From positions 1-54,824 of the forward strand of contig CALHDG010000106.1 in the NCBI GenBank assembly GCA_938023075.1: 54,824 nucleotides of DNA. Reading direction: 5' to 3'. The stretch comes from an uncultured Chitinophagales bacterium (lineage in GTDB: Bacteria > Bacteroidota > Bacteroidia > Chitinophagales > JAHDHT01). How positions within the stretch are numbered: position 1 is the first letter of the stretch; the number at the start of each line of letters is the position of its first letter. Positions 1 to 9,292 of the stretch are shown in pieces. Made by a program: the position numbers and the translations under genes. The notes below the pieces were generated by a model. The model made no database searches. It saw only the letters and a program-made list of their open reading frames with translations, and was not told where the DNA came from.

Positions 1-11
1 TGATTCATACC

Positions 12-995
12 ATGATCTTTGAACAATATGAAGATCAAATTGAAGACATTACGGTGCAGTGTGGCTTGTGGTTTGAATTAGATACCGAAATTTCTGCCTT
101 TCAATTACCACTCGATGTGTTGATGGTTGACTATATTATGATCAATTTTAAAACCGTTGATCGGATAATGCGCGCCGCTAAAAAACAACGCCGTTTAATC
201 CGCGAGTTTAATTATGAAAAAGGGGCTTGGAGAAATGGTGCCTTAAGGCAAGAAATTATTGAAAGCAGTAAACAGCATGGCGATTTACGTTACAGAAAAT
301 TGGAAATGCCCCCCATCCCTTTTGCAGATTTTGAAAATTATTATACTCAGGCTTTTAATGGTTTGTATGTTTTTAGAAATACCAAAAATAATATACCCTT
401 ATTGGTTTTTGAAAACAATCAATCCAATGCATCCGGTGAAACCGGACATACACATATTGAGTATAATTTGAACGATCCTAAATTAATTGATTATTTATAT
501 GAGCAAGATTTAATTTCAGATAACTTGTATTTATTTGTCAAAAATCCGGTATTGTTAGAAATTGCCAAAGAATATTTGCTCCTAAATGCAGCAATCGCTA
601 AGGACGAAAATGTACGATTTAAGACAATCAGAAAAGCACAAAAAAATGCCATCGTCAATCAATTAGACAAAGCCGGCAAGTTACCTGATGCCTTTACCGC
701 TTTAGAAAAAATGCTACTAATATTAAAAGTCGATACCAAAAAAAAGTATCCTCCCAAAATTGAAGATTCTTTGCGAAGTTATTTTTTACACCCGGATGAA
801 AATTTAAGTGCCATCGAAAAAAAGATGATTTGGAAAATGCTTTGTCAGTTATATCCGCATAATCCGGTATTAACATACTTATTCAATAAAACAACTTTTT
901 ACGCCCAATATGCCAATTGGAAAGCCGAACAACAGGTTTGGGTAATTGAACAGGTTTTGAAACATAAGGGGTTGTTTGGGGAGTTGATTAGTTGA
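12..995 (+). CDS. Hypothetical protein, possibly 5'-partial
   Basis: I do not recognise this family with confidence. The product from the first visible ATG is 327 residues, soluble, rich in Lys, Asn and aromatic residues, with no signal peptide, membrane segment or known catalytic motif. The reading frame stays open from the ATG to the window edge, so the true start may lie upstream. The second half is helical-looking and lysine rich. It ends about 70 bp before the convergent miaA gene. An uncharacterised Bacteroidota-specific protein is the safest reading. Confidence 0.7.
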   Translation: MIFEQYEDQIEDITVQCGLWFELDTEISAFQLPLDVLMVDYIMINFKTVDRIMRAAKKQRRLIREFNYEKGAWRNGALRQEIIESSKQHGDLRYRKLEMPPIPFADFENYYTQAFNGLYVFRNTKNNIPLLVFENNQSNASGETGHTHIEYNLNDPKLIDYLYEQDLISDNLYLFVKNPVLLEIAKEYLLLNAAIAKDENVRFKTIRKAQKNAIVNQLDKAGKLPDAFTALEKMLLILKVDTKKKYPPKIEDSLRSYFLHPDENLSAIEKKMIWKMLCQLYPHNPVLTYLFNKTTFYAQYANWKAEQQVWVIEQVLKHKGLFGELIS

Positions 996-1064
996 TCTTA
1001 TAAAATATGCATTTATTTCACATGCTTCATTTTTTGAAAGTTATCAATTTCTCTTTACCGATTA

Positions 1065-1982
1065 CTATCCAACTTTCTGCTTCTTGATTAAGGTAATCAC
1101 TTTACTAAACTCATTAGGCTCAAACCACTCAATTTGGTCATTTCGTCTAAACCATGTTAACTGCCGTTTAGCGTAACGGCGGCTGTTTCGTTTAATCAGT
1201 TCAACGGCATCTTCCAAAGTGCACAAACCATCTAAGTAGTTAAATAATTCTTGATAGCCCACGGTTTGCAAAGCATTGAGTTGTTTATATGCATACAATG
1301 CACCCACTTCATCCAATAAGCCATCGATCATCATAGTTTCTACCCGTTCATTAATTCGTTTATACAACAGTGCTCTTTCTAAATGCAAACCTATGTACAC
1401 CGTTTTAAATTTACGAGGCACGGGTTGTCGATTTCGATAAGTAGTAAACGTTTTGCCGGTACTTTCAATAACTTCTAATGCTCTAATTAAACGTTGCGGA
1501 TTTTTTTGATCGACTAAGGCATAATAGGCAGGATCTTTTGCTTCTAATTGCGCTTGCAAAAATTCAATTCCTTTTGTTTGATATTGTTCATTTAAATTTG
1601 TTCGGATGCTTTTATCAATTGCAGGTAAATCATCAAAACCCGCACAAACCGCCTGAATAAATAAACCACTACCACCTGCCATAATAATGGGTATGTTTGG
1701 CATCTGCTCAAAGTGATCATTCAAAACATACAAAGCTTCTTCCTCAAATTGCCCGGCACTGTAATTTTGGTGAATGCTCAAATTATTTATAAAATGATGT
1801 GGAACTTGGTTTAACTCTTCGGCAGTTGGTTTGGCTGTGCCGATATTCATTTCGCGATAAAATTGCCTGGAGTCTGCTGAAATAATTGAGGTTTTAAAAT
1901 GCTTCGCCAATTGAATGGCAAAACTAGTTTTCCCAACTGCAGTTGGTCCACAAATTACAATTACTGTATATGGATTATTCAA
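1065..1982 (-). CDS. miaA: tRNA dimethylallyltransferase MiaA
   Basis: Transfers a dimethylallyl group from DMAPP to N6 of A37 in tRNAs that read UNN codons. The 305-residue length fits the family. The P-loop GPTAVGKT is at residues 12-19. The substrate-binding segment SADSRQFYREMNIGTAKP follows, and AGGSGLF and the C-terminal RNSRRYAKRQLTWFRR match the conserved tRNA-contact region. It lies 11 bp downstream of the CCA-adding enzyme on the same strand, so the two tRNA-maturation genes probably form an operon driven by the promoter upstream of cca. Confidence 0.96.
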   Translation of the reverse strand: MNNPYTVIVICGPTAVGKTSFAIQLAKHFKTSIISADSRQFYREMNIGTAKPTAEELNQVPHHFINNLSIHQNYSAGQFEEEALYVLNDHFEQMPNIPIIMAGGSGLFIQAVCAGFDDLPAIDKSIRTNLNEQYQTKGIEFLQAQLEAKDPAYYALVDQKNPQRLIRALEVIESTGKTFTTYRNRQPVPRKFKTVYIGLHLERALLYKRINERVETMMIDGLLDEVGALYAYKQLNALQTVGYQELFNYLDGLCTLEDAVELIKRNSRRYAKRQLTWFRRNDQIEWFEPNEFSKVITLIKKQKVG

Positions 1983-1993
1983 AACAGTTTGGT

Positions 1994-3412
1994 TTAAATT
2001 GTCTTCACTAATGCTAAACCCAAGGTCTCTCCTTGCTTCAACATATATTGATAAGCCTCCTCAAAGTCGTTTTGAATAATACCATCTAAAATTGCTTCTT
2101 TAATGGCATTTTTAATAACGCCAACTTCACGTGAAGGAGCAATTCCAAAACTTTCCATAATCAATTCACCGCTTACCGGTGGTTGAAAATTTCTTACCTG
2201 ATCTTTTTCTTCTACCTCTTTTAACTTGAGGCGCACCAATTCGAAATTTCTTAAATATCGCTTTTGTTTCCATTCGTTTTTGGTGGTGATATCAGCATCA
2301 CACAACTGCATGAGTTCATCAATATCATCGCCGGCATCAAACAATAAACGGCGAATGGCAGAATCGGTAACTTCATCTTTAGCCAATACAATTGGGCGTA
2401 AATGCAAAGCCACCATTTTTTCTACAAACTTCATTTTAGCATCTAAAGGTAAACGCAAACGCTTAAATATTTTGGGTACCATGCGCGCGCCTACTACTTC
2501 ATGCCCGTGGAAAGTCCAACCATGCTCGGGTTCAAAACGCTTGGTTCTTGGTTTGGCAATATCATGTAAAATCGCTCCCCAACGCAACCATAAATTATCA
2601 CTGGTTTTACAAACATTATCCAATACTTCTAAGGTATGATAAAAATTATCTTTATGTCCTTTACCATCTTTATAATCAACTCCTTTTAGTTTAACCATTT
2701 CCGGCAAAATATATTGCAATAAACCACTTTCTTCTAAACCTTTAAAACCAATAGAAGGCACCTCACATAAAATAATTTTATTTAGCTCATCAACTATTCT
2801 TTCTTTTGATAAGATGTTCAACCGTTCCGCATTTTTTTGTATAGATGCAAAAGTCTCAGGTAAAATCTGAAAATTAAGTTGGCTGGCAAAACGAATAGCC
2901 CGTAACATACGAAGCGGGTCGTCATCAAAAGTTTGGTCAGGTGCTAATGGTGTTCTAATCACCCGGTCTTCCAAATCTTTTAAGCCATTAAAAGGATCAA
3001 CCAATTCACCAAAATTAGAGGCATTGATGGCAACAGCTAAAGCGTTAATGGTAAAATCCCTTCTATTTTGATCATCTTCTAAAGTACCATCTTCAACAAT
3101 TGGTTTTCTTGAACTTCTTTGATAAGATTCTTTTCGCGCTCCAACAAATTCTACCTCAATTCCATTAATTTTTAAATTCGCCGTTCCAAAATTTTTAAAA
3201 TAATTTACTTTTACTGAAAATTGACTACCTACTTTTTTTGCTAATTCAATACCACTGCCAACACAAACAATGTCAATGTCTTTTTTAAAACCTCTTTTCA
3301 AAATACGATCTCTAACATAACCACCCACCACATAGCATGGGAAATTTAAGGCATCTGCCTTACTTCCTATGGTTTTTAATAGTTCGATATGTTCTGTTTG
3401 AAAAACGTTCAA
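1994..3412 (-). CDS. cca: CCA tRNA nucleotidyltransferase with HD domain
   Basis: Adds or repairs the 3'-CCA end of tRNA. The N-terminal nucleotidyltransferase domain has the VVGGYVRD signature and a DxD metal pair (KKDIDIV, about residues 39-45). This is followed by RRDFTINALA and the head-domain motif DDPLRMLRAIRFASQL. A C-terminal HD phosphohydrolase domain is visible as GAILHDIAKPRTKR. The 472-residue length is normal for Bacteroidota. First gene of the cca-miaA operon; the start sits about 30 nt downstream of an exact TAnnTTTG element. Confidence 0.95.
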   Translation of the reverse strand: MNVFQTEHIELLKTIGSKADALNFPCYVVGGYVRDRILKRGFKKDIDIVCVGSGIELAKKVGSQFSVKVNYFKNFGTANLKINGIEVEFVGARKESYQRSSRKPIVEDGTLEDDQNRRDFTINALAVAINASNFGELVDPFNGLKDLEDRVIRTPLAPDQTFDDDPLRMLRAIRFASQLNFQILPETFASIQKNAERLNILSKERIVDELNKIILCEVPSIGFKGLEESGLLQYILPEMVKLKGVDYKDGKGHKDNFYHTLEVLDNVCKTSDNLWLRWGAILHDIAKPRTKRFEPEHGWTFHGHEVVGARMVPKIFKRLRLPLDAKMKFVEKMVALHLRPIVLAKDEVTDSAIRRLLFDAGDDIDELMQLCDADITTKNEWKQKRYLRNFELVRLKLKEVEEKDQVRNFQPPVSGELIMESFGIAPSREVGVIKNAIKEAILDGIIQNDFEEAYQYMLKQGETLGLALVKTI

Positions 3413-3444
3413 ATAAAACCAATTTTGATGTTACTAATGAGGAA

Positions 3445-3452
3445 CAAAGATA
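3445..3452 (-). promoter_or_regulatory. -7 element (TATCTTTG) of the cca-miaA operon
   Basis: On the minus strand TATCTTTG exactly matches the Bacteroidota sigma-factor -7 consensus TAnnTTTG and lies 32 bp upstream of the cca start. I see no clear -33 TTTG at the usual distance. Confidence 0.5.
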
Positions 3453-3593
3453 TTGAAAATAAAGTTTAATTAAACGTGTTTGTTTTTTTTGGCTACGATT
3501 ACTTTAAGTAAAATACTTTTAAATTATTTAATAATAATTAGTGCATTAACTCAAAGTTTTATTTTATTTTTGCGAGAACAAAATATTTAGAGC

Positions 3594-3989
3594 ATGAAGT
3601 ATATAGCTTGTTTTTTAATGTTTGCCCTTATAAACACTTGCTCAAAAACCGAAACGATACGAATTAACAATCCTTTAAACGGTACATGGGAATTGGTTTC
3701 ATTCCAAGGCTTCAGGGTATTTGAAGAGTTTGATGGAGATGAAGTATTGCTAAGTTTTAATATAGATGAACAGGTTTTGGTGGTAGTAAATAACTATACT
3801 AAAAGAAATTTAAATTTGCCAGTAACCGGTAAATATCCTTACACTGAAAAGAATGGTCAAATCAGTATTCAAGATGAGCTTTTTATGAATGGAACCAAAA
3901 TTCTGGATTTTGTTATTGAGGGTAAAAGTTTAACCTTAAGTAACAAGCCTGAATTAGATGGACCATTGTTGATCTTATCAAAAATTTGA
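3594..3989 (+). CDS. Small putative lipoprotein, lipocalin/META-like
   Basis: A 131-residue product with a short N-terminal hydrophobic segment ending in a cysteine (MFALINTCSK), which suggests a lipoprotein although the lipobox is weak. The segment NGTWELVSFQGF resembles the opening strand of lipocalin-like or META-type small lipoproteins. The rest is beta-rich (LILSKI at the end). It is a single gene; TATTTTTG at 3566-3573 upstream matches TAnnTTTG. Function unknown. Confidence 0.7.
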   Translation: MKYIACFLMFALINTCSKTETIRINNPLNGTWELVSFQGFRVFEEFDGDEVLLSFNIDEQVLVVVNNYTKRNLNLPVTGKYPYTEKNGQISIQDELFMNGTKILDFVIEGKSLTLSNKPELDGPLLILSKI

Positions 3990-4032
3990 TTGTCTTATTA
4001 AATCTAGCATATAATAACTATATTTTTTTTAG

Positions 4033-4165
4033 AAGCGAACCGGTGGAAACCATTTAGAAAGGGGCTCCCCGCTATCCGTTCAAATGCTGCGCCAACGCAC
4101 AGAGGCAAACGCTTCAGGCAGCATAACCACTGCTATCGGGGCTAAACTTCCAACATCATCACTCT
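4033..4165 (+). repeat. R1 palindromic repeat, copy A1 (core only)
   Basis: A long imperfect hairpin. The outer arms are CCCCGCTATCCGTTCAAAT and its partner ATAACCACTGCTATCGGGG. The inner arms are GCTGC and GCAGC. An AGCGAACC block precedes it and CTAAACTTCCAAC follows. The same layout recurs at 16369-16505 (same orientation) and, inverted, at 19652-19905, 26157-26868 and 47228-47478. It lies between the lipoprotein gene and the aldehyde dehydrogenase stop. No terminal inverted repeat was found around this copy. Confidence 0.85.
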
Positions 4166-4194
4166 TTAAATACGTACCCAATATATATACCGGG

Positions 4195-5670
4195 TTAATC
4201 ATTTGTTTCAATACAAACATTTTTAGGTTCTGTAAAAAAACGGAGGGCTTCCCAGCCACCTTCACGCCCCACGCCACTATTTTTTATGCCGCCGAAGGGC
4301 GTTCTTAAATCCCGGATTAACCAACAGTTTATCCAAACAATGCCTGCATCTATTTTTTGAGCAATTCGGTGTGCTTTGTTTAAGTTTTTAGTCCAAATAG
4401 TTGCCGATAAACCATATTGAGTACTGTTTGCCATTGCCAAAACTTCTTCTTCATTTTCAAATGGTGTTAAGGTTACTACCGGACCAAATATTTCTTCTTG
4501 ATTAGTTCTGCAATCATAGGCTAAGTTCTCAATAATGGTAGGTTCTACAAACCAACCATTAGCACATCTACCAGAAACTTTAACGGGTTTACCGCCATAT
4601 AAAATGGTGCCGCCTTCTTGCTTAGCTAAGTCAATATAACTCAACACTTTCTCAAAATGTGCTTTTGAAACTAAGGCACCCATTTGAGTTTCTTCCAATA
4701 TAGGATCGCCAATTTTGAGTAAGCTGCAACGTTCTTTAAAGGCTTGTTTAAAATGATTATAAATAGATTGCTGAACAAAAATGCGGGAACCACACAAACA
4801 AATTTGCCCTTGATTGCTAAAGGACGAGCGTACAGAAGTAGCCACTGCTTTTTCAAAGTCGCAGTTTTCAAAAATAATGTTGGGATTTTTGCCGCCTAAC
4901 TCTAAAGATAGTTTTTTAAACATTGGAGCAGCAATTTTAGCTATAGTAGCTCCCGTTTGCGTACCGCCGGTAAATGAAATGGCTTTAACATTCAGATGCT
5001 CTACTATACTTGCTCCAACTTTAGGTCCTTCGCCGTGCACTATGTTTAATACACCGGCAGGAAAACCTGCTTCAACTGCCAACTTCGATAAAATATAGGC
5101 AGACATGGGCGTAATTTCTGATGGTTTGGCTACTACCGTATTACCGGCAGCTAAGGCAGGTGCAATTTTCCAACTAAATAAATACAAGGGCAAATTCCAA
5201 GGAGAAATGCAGCCTACTACACCAATTGGTTGCCGCAGGGTATAATTTAACGTTTGGCTATTGGTTGCATGGCTTTCAGATGATGCGTGTAAAATGGCAG
5301 TTGCAAAAAATTTGAAATTAGCCGAAGCTCTCGGAATATCAACTTTTCTGGCAAGCGCAATGGGTTTGCCATTATCAATCGATTCTACTTCAGCTAAAAA
5401 TTCTAAATTTTCTTCAATTAAAGAGGCTAAACGCATTAGTATATTGCTGCGTTCTTCAATAGAGTAGCCCGACCATATTGGAAATGCTTTTTTTGCAGCC
5501 TCAACAGCTTGTTCTACATCCCTTTCATCAGAATCCGGCAGGTAGCTATATACTTCACCTAAGGCAGGATTATAATTTTCTAAATATAATTTCGATAGAG
5601 GTGCACATAATTCACCATTAATGTAGTTCAGTATTTTCTCATCTGTTCGTTTATTCATTTCGCCTTTCAT
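4195..5670 (-). CDS. Aldehyde dehydrogenase, aminomuconate-semialdehyde DH-like
   Basis: NAD(P)-dependent oxidation of an aldehyde to the acid. The family landmarks are present: the SPWNLPLYLFSWKIAPALAAGN cofactor loop region, LELGGKNPN carrying the general-base Glu, and NQGQICLCGSR carrying the catalytic Cys. EEIFGPVV and the C-terminal LRTPFGGIKNSGVGREGG resemble 2-aminomuconate and 2-hydroxymuconate semialdehyde dehydrogenases. I take ATG 5670 as start because it follows one base after the SDR stop; an in-frame ATG at 5700 would overlap the SDR. The pairing with the SDR suggests tryptophan/kynurenine catabolism, which is inference because no other pathway gene is in the window. Confidence 0.9.
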   Translation of the reverse strand: MKGEMNKRTDEKILNYINGELCAPLSKLYLENYNPALGEVYSYLPDSDERDVEQAVEAAKKAFPIWSGYSIEERSNILMRLASLIEENLEFLAEVESIDNGKPIALARKVDIPRASANFKFFATAILHASSESHATNSQTLNYTLRQPIGVVGCISPWNLPLYLFSWKIAPALAAGNTVVAKPSEITPMSAYILSKLAVEAGFPAGVLNIVHGEGPKVGASIVEHLNVKAISFTGGTQTGATIAKIAAPMFKKLSLELGGKNPNIIFENCDFEKAVATSVRSSFSNQGQICLCGSRIFVQQSIYNHFKQAFKERCSLLKIGDPILEETQMGALVSKAHFEKVLSYIDLAKQEGGTILYGGKPVKVSGRCANGWFVEPTIIENLAYDCRTNQEEIFGPVVTLTPFENEEEVLAMANSTQYGLSATIWTKNLNKAHRIAQKIDAGIVWINCWLIRDLRTPFGGIKNSGVGREGGWEALRFFTEPKNVCIETND

Positions 5671-5671
5671 T

Positions 5672-6463
5672 TTAAAGACTTTTTGTTCTGCCACCATCAA
5701 CCGGCAGGTTAATTCCTGTAATATATGCTGCCGCGGGCGATGCCAAAAAAGCTACCGTATCTCCTAACTCTTGTGGTGTTCCAAATCTTGCCATCGGTAT
5801 GGTGCTCATCCAATTATTCAAAGCAGTTTCGTAGCTTATTTCTGCATTATCTGCTCTTGCCTGAAGTATCTGTTCAATCCGTTTGGTTGAAATAGTACCC
5901 GGTAAAACATTATTGACTGTAATACCAAACGGCGCCAATTCCATTGCCAAGGTTTTTGCCCAATTCGCCACTGCCGCTCTTACCGTATTGCTTAAACCTA
6001 AATCAGGAATGGGTTCTTTTATTGAGGTTGAGGTAATGTTAATGATACGCCCATACTGGTTTTTTTTCATAGATGGTATTAATAATGTCGTCAACTCATG
6101 TGCCGCAATCAAATGCATATTCATCGTATCTAAAATTTGGGTACTGCTCATTTCAGCAATTGTTCCTGGTGGTGGACCTCCTGTATTATTGACCAATATA
6201 TCGATATGTTGATTGGTTTTATTTAGATAGTTTTCTACTATTGCTCTTATTTGTTTAGGTTGACTATGGTCGGCAACAAGATATTGATGATGCTGATTAT
6301 TTTCTTTAGATAAATTGGTTAAAACATTTTTTAAAAGCGTTTCATTTCTCGCCATTAAAATAACATTTGCGCCAAGCTCTGATAAGGATTGGGCACTAGC
6401 GGCTCCTAAGCCTTGACTACTTCCTCCAACTATAGCGGTTTTTCCAATTAAGTTTAATTCCAT
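5672..6463 (-). CDS. SDR-family oxidoreductase with atypical active site
   Basis: A 263-residue Rossmann-fold short-chain dehydrogenase. The cofactor glycine motif is GGSSQGLGAA near the N-terminus, NNTGGPP stands in for NNAG, and the C-terminal PAAAYITGINLPVDGG is typical. At the expected YxxxK position the sequence reads SNTVR (in GLSNTVRAAVANWAKTL), so the usual Tyr and Lys are Ser and Arg. It is immediately upstream of, and probably co-transcribed with, the aldehyde dehydrogenase. I recall similar SDRs in Bacteroidota kynurenine gene clusters, but this is not verified here. Confidence 0.88.
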   Translation of the reverse strand: MELNLIGKTAIVGGSSQGLGAASAQSLSELGANVILMARNETLLKNVLTNLSKENNQHHQYLVADHSQPKQIRAIVENYLNKTNQHIDILVNNTGGPPPGTIAEMSSTQILDTMNMHLIAAHELTTLLIPSMKKNQYGRIINITSTSIKEPIPDLGLSNTVRAAVANWAKTLAMELAPFGITVNNVLPGTISTKRIEQILQARADNAEISYETALNNWMSTIPMARFGTPQELGDTVAFLASPAAAYITGINLPVDGGRTKSL

Positions 6464-6601
6464 AGGATGAAAGTAATCATTTGAATAAAAACTTTAACAT
6501 AGTTTATTAGGTTTAACATTCCTATTAAGCAACTTGTCGTCTCTACCAAAGAGAGAAAACTTGCATAATCATCAATTTTCTTTAAATTGAGAGAAGATTT
6601 C

Positions 6602-6619
6602 TCCTTTCCTTCGAAAGGA
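6602..6619. other. Short hairpin between helicase and SDR genes
   Basis: TCCTTTC/GAAAGGA arms around a CTTC loop, in the gap between the helicase stop and the SDR start. There is no U-run on either side, so it is not a convincing intrinsic terminator. It may be an RNA processing or structural element. Confidence 0.3.
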
Positions 6620-6651
6620 CAGAAATGTTAATTGTAATTTCAAACTTTAAG

Positions 6652-7893
6652 TTATTTTGCTCTTGCCATTTTATTTTTCCTGTTGGCAAAAAATTCTTGT
6701 TTTTTTCTTTGCTTTTCTTTGTTCCATTCCTTTTTCTCTTGTTCAGTCATGGGTTTATCAGTTTGTGGATATGGATGCTCTTTAATCACCAAAATTTTTT
6801 GTTTAATTAGCTTTTCAATATCCTTAACGTAGGCATTTTCTTCGGGCTCGCATATCGACATTGACTTGCCTTCTTTACCTGCCCTTCCCGTTCTGCCTAT
6901 TCGATGAACATAGGTTTCGGCAACATTGGGAATATCATAGTTAACTACGTAATTTAGTTTATCAATATCAATACCTCGAGCGGCAATATCTGTAGCCACT
7001 AATACCCTAATTTGTTTTTCTTTAAATTGCCTTAAAGCTTTTTGGCGTTGATTTTGAGCTTTATCACCATGTATAGCTGCTGCTTTAATTTTCTTCTTTT
7101 TTAAATTTCTACAAATTCTATCGGCACCATGTTTCGTTCTTGAAAATAGCAATACCTGATCTATTCGCTCATCTTTCAACAAGTGCAAGAGCAAATCTTT
7201 TTTCTCATTTTTATTAGTATAAAACAAATACTGTTGCACCGTTTCCGCTGTTGAAGAAACCGGACTAACTTCTATTTTGGTTGGATTTTTTAAAATTTTT
7301 CTCGACAGTTCTACAATGTTTTTTGGCATAGTTGCCGAAAAAAATAAAGACTGCCTTTTTACTGGCAATAACTTCAACAACTTTTTAATATCGTGAATAA
7401 AACCCATATCCAACATTCTATCAGCCTCATCTAATACAAACAATTTTACGGTGCTTAAGTTAAGGTAACCTTGCTGTTCTAAATCTAACAATCTACCAGG
7501 AGTTGCCACCAAAATATGCACGCCTTTTTTTAGTAGCTCAACTTGTTTACCTTGTTTTACGCCTCCAAAAATAACCGTGTGTTTTAAATTGGTGAAGGCA
7601 CTATAAGCCTTTATATTATCATCAATTTGAATTGCCAATTCGCGGGTTGGCGTAACAATTAATGCCCTTAAGGTGATATTTTTTTCTCGTCCTTCAATTT
7701 TTTGTATCAATTGAATAATCGGTATCGCAAAGGCTGCTGTTTTGCCAGTACCTGTTTGAGCGCAACCTAACACATCGCTTCTTCTCAAAATTAAAGGAAT
7801 GGCTTTTGCCTGAATTGGCGTAGGTGTTGAATAATTTTTTTGTTTTAATGCTTTTAAGATAGGTTGCATTATACCTAATTCTTCAAATTTCAT
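6652..7893 (-). CDS. rhlE: DEAD-box RNA helicase, RhlE-like
   Basis: ATP-dependent RNA unwinding, with likely roles in ribosome assembly or RNA decay. Motifs in order: Q motif (LKQKNYSTPTPIQAKAIP), Walker A AQTGTGKT, PTRELAIQI, TPGRLLD, DEAD in VLDEADRMLDMGF, SAT in FFSATMP, then the helicase C domain with ATDIAARGIDI and HRIGRTGRAG. A basic, disordered C-tail ends KKQEFFANRKNKMARAK. The 413-residue length fits RhlE. It is divergent from tgt. Confidence 0.92.
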   Translation of the reverse strand: MKFEELGIMQPILKALKQKNYSTPTPIQAKAIPLILRRSDVLGCAQTGTGKTAAFAIPIIQLIQKIEGREKNITLRALIVTPTRELAIQIDDNIKAYSAFTNLKHTVIFGGVKQGKQVELLKKGVHILVATPGRLLDLEQQGYLNLSTVKLFVLDEADRMLDMGFIHDIKKLLKLLPVKRQSLFFSATMPKNIVELSRKILKNPTKIEVSPVSSTAETVQQYLFYTNKNEKKDLLLHLLKDERIDQVLLFSRTKHGADRICRNLKKKKIKAAAIHGDKAQNQRQKALRQFKEKQIRVLVATDIAARGIDIDKLNYVVNYDIPNVAETYVHRIGRTGRAGKEGKSMSICEPEENAYVKDIEKLIKQKILVIKEHPYPQTDKPMTEQEKKEWNKEKQRKKQEFFANRKNKMARAK

Positions 7894-7963
7894 TTTTGTT
7901 TTTATTGTTTTTTATGATGTGAATTTGTGTATACTAAAAAGGAAAGACAATACTGTTATGCTG

Positions 7964-7971
7964 CAAATGTA
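7964..7971 (-). promoter_or_regulatory. -7 element (TACATTTG) of the helicase gene
   Basis: Exact TAnnTTTG match on the minus strand, 71 bp upstream of the helicase ATG, implying a leader of roughly 60 nt. No clear -33 box. Confidence 0.4.
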
Positions 7972-8150
7972 CAATGTTTTACGACTTGTTGTTAATTTAT
8001 TTACAAAAACCTAATATTCAGCGTTCTAAAACAATTCATTAATTTTTAGTTTATGTGATTATGATATTTACAAGACAATTCTAACAACATAATTACGTAG
8101 TTATTTTATACAAGCTCTTTACTAAAACAATATTCCCTATTTTCGCTGCA

Positions 8151-9278
8151 ATGAAATTTTCAATTAAAACTGCTGATACACAAACTAAGGCAAGAACAGC
8201 AACTATTTCGTTAGCACGCGGAACAATTGAGACACCTATTTTTATGCCGGTTGGTACCGCAGCTACGGTTAAAGCCGTTCATTTTAACGAACTTCACGAG
8301 CTACAAGCCGAAATTATTTTAGGCAACACTTATCACCTGTATCTTCGACCCGGATTAGACATTTTAAAAACCGCCGGTGGTTTACATGGTTTTAACAGTT
8401 GGCAAAAACCAATTTTAACCGACAGTGGAGGCTATCAGGTTTACTCTTTAGGAGAAAGACGAAAAATTACAGAAGAAGGCGTGAAGTTTCAATCACATAT
8501 TGATGGATCTTATCATCATTTTACACCAGAAAGCGTAATGGATATTCAGCGTGTTATCGGAGCCGATATCATTATGGCTTTTGATGAATGCACGCCCTAT
8601 CCTTGCGACTATATGTACGCCAAAAAATCGATGGAAATGACCCATAGATGGTTAGATCGTTGCATACATCAATTTGAAAAAACTCAACAAGTTTATCAAT
8701 ACGAGCAAGTCTTATTTCCGATTGTACAGGGTAGCGTTTTTCCAGATTTAAGAAAACAATCGGCAGAAGTCATTGCCTCAAAAAATGCCTTGGGCAATGC
8801 CATAGGAGGTTTATCGGTAGGCGAGCCGGCGGAAGATATGTACGCCATGACTGATTTGGTCTGCTCTATTTTACCAAAAGATAAACCTCGTTATTTGATG
8901 GGTGTGGGAAAACCCGAAAATATTTTAGAGTCGATTGCTTTAGGTATTGATATGTTCGACTGTGTTTTACCTACCCGCAATGCTCGTAATGGAACGTATT
9001 ATACTCGAAAAGGCGTAATCAATATCAAAAATAAAAAATGGGAAAATGATCATAGTCCAATTGACCCGGATAGCAATATGGAAGTTTGCCGTACCCACAC
9101 CAAAGCTTTTTTGAGGCATTTAATTATTTCAAAAGAGATTCTTGGGGCACAGTTGGCTTCCATACAAAACCTGAGTTTTTACCTGTGGTTAGTTCGAGAA
9201 GCCCGTACACAAATTAATCAAGGCACATTTTCAACTTGGAAGAACAAGATGGTTGAACAAGTTACTAATCGACTATAG
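8151..9278 (+). CDS. tgt: Queuine/preQ1 tRNA-guanine transglycosylase
   Basis: Exchanges guanine-34 for a queuosine precursor in GUN-anticodon tRNAs. Diagnostic parts are TPIFMPVGTAATVKAV, the substrate-binding Asp in LTDSGGYQV, GGLSVGEP, YLMGVGKPENILESI, and the nucleophile Asp in FDCVLPTRNARNG. The 375-residue length is normal. The usual C-terminal zinc ligands (C-x-C-x2-C plus a later His) are mostly absent: the region reads DPDSNMEVCRTHTKAFLRHL, leaving one Cys, and the later His position is Gln (SIQNLSFY). This may be common in Bacteroidota; it is not a sign of a broken frame. Confidence 0.94.
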   Translation: MKFSIKTADTQTKARTATISLARGTIETPIFMPVGTAATVKAVHFNELHELQAEIILGNTYHLYLRPGLDILKTAGGLHGFNSWQKPILTDSGGYQVYSLGERRKITEEGVKFQSHIDGSYHHFTPESVMDIQRVIGADIIMAFDECTPYPCDYMYAKKSMEMTHRWLDRCIHQFEKTQQVYQYEQVLFPIVQGSVFPDLRKQSAEVIASKNALGNAIGGLSVGEPAEDMYAMTDLVCSILPKDKPRYLMGVGKPENILESIALGIDMFDCVLPTRNARNGTYYTRKGVINIKNKKWENDHSPIDPDSNMEVCRTHTKAFLRHLIISKEILGAQLASIQNLSFYLWLVREARTQINQGTFSTWKNKMVEQVTNRL

Positions 9279-9292
9279 AATGAACGGATTGC

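Noticed and set aside
4084-4308. Open frame through R1 copy A1 into the aldehyde dehydrogenase end
   Set aside because: It is the translated repeat plus antisense of a real gene. Useful only as evidence that the repeat reads open.
6625-6810. Hydrophobic Phe/Leu-rich 61-codon frame opposite the helicase tail
   Set aside because: Antisense of the Lys-rich helicase C-terminus; the apparent membrane helix is a codon artefact.
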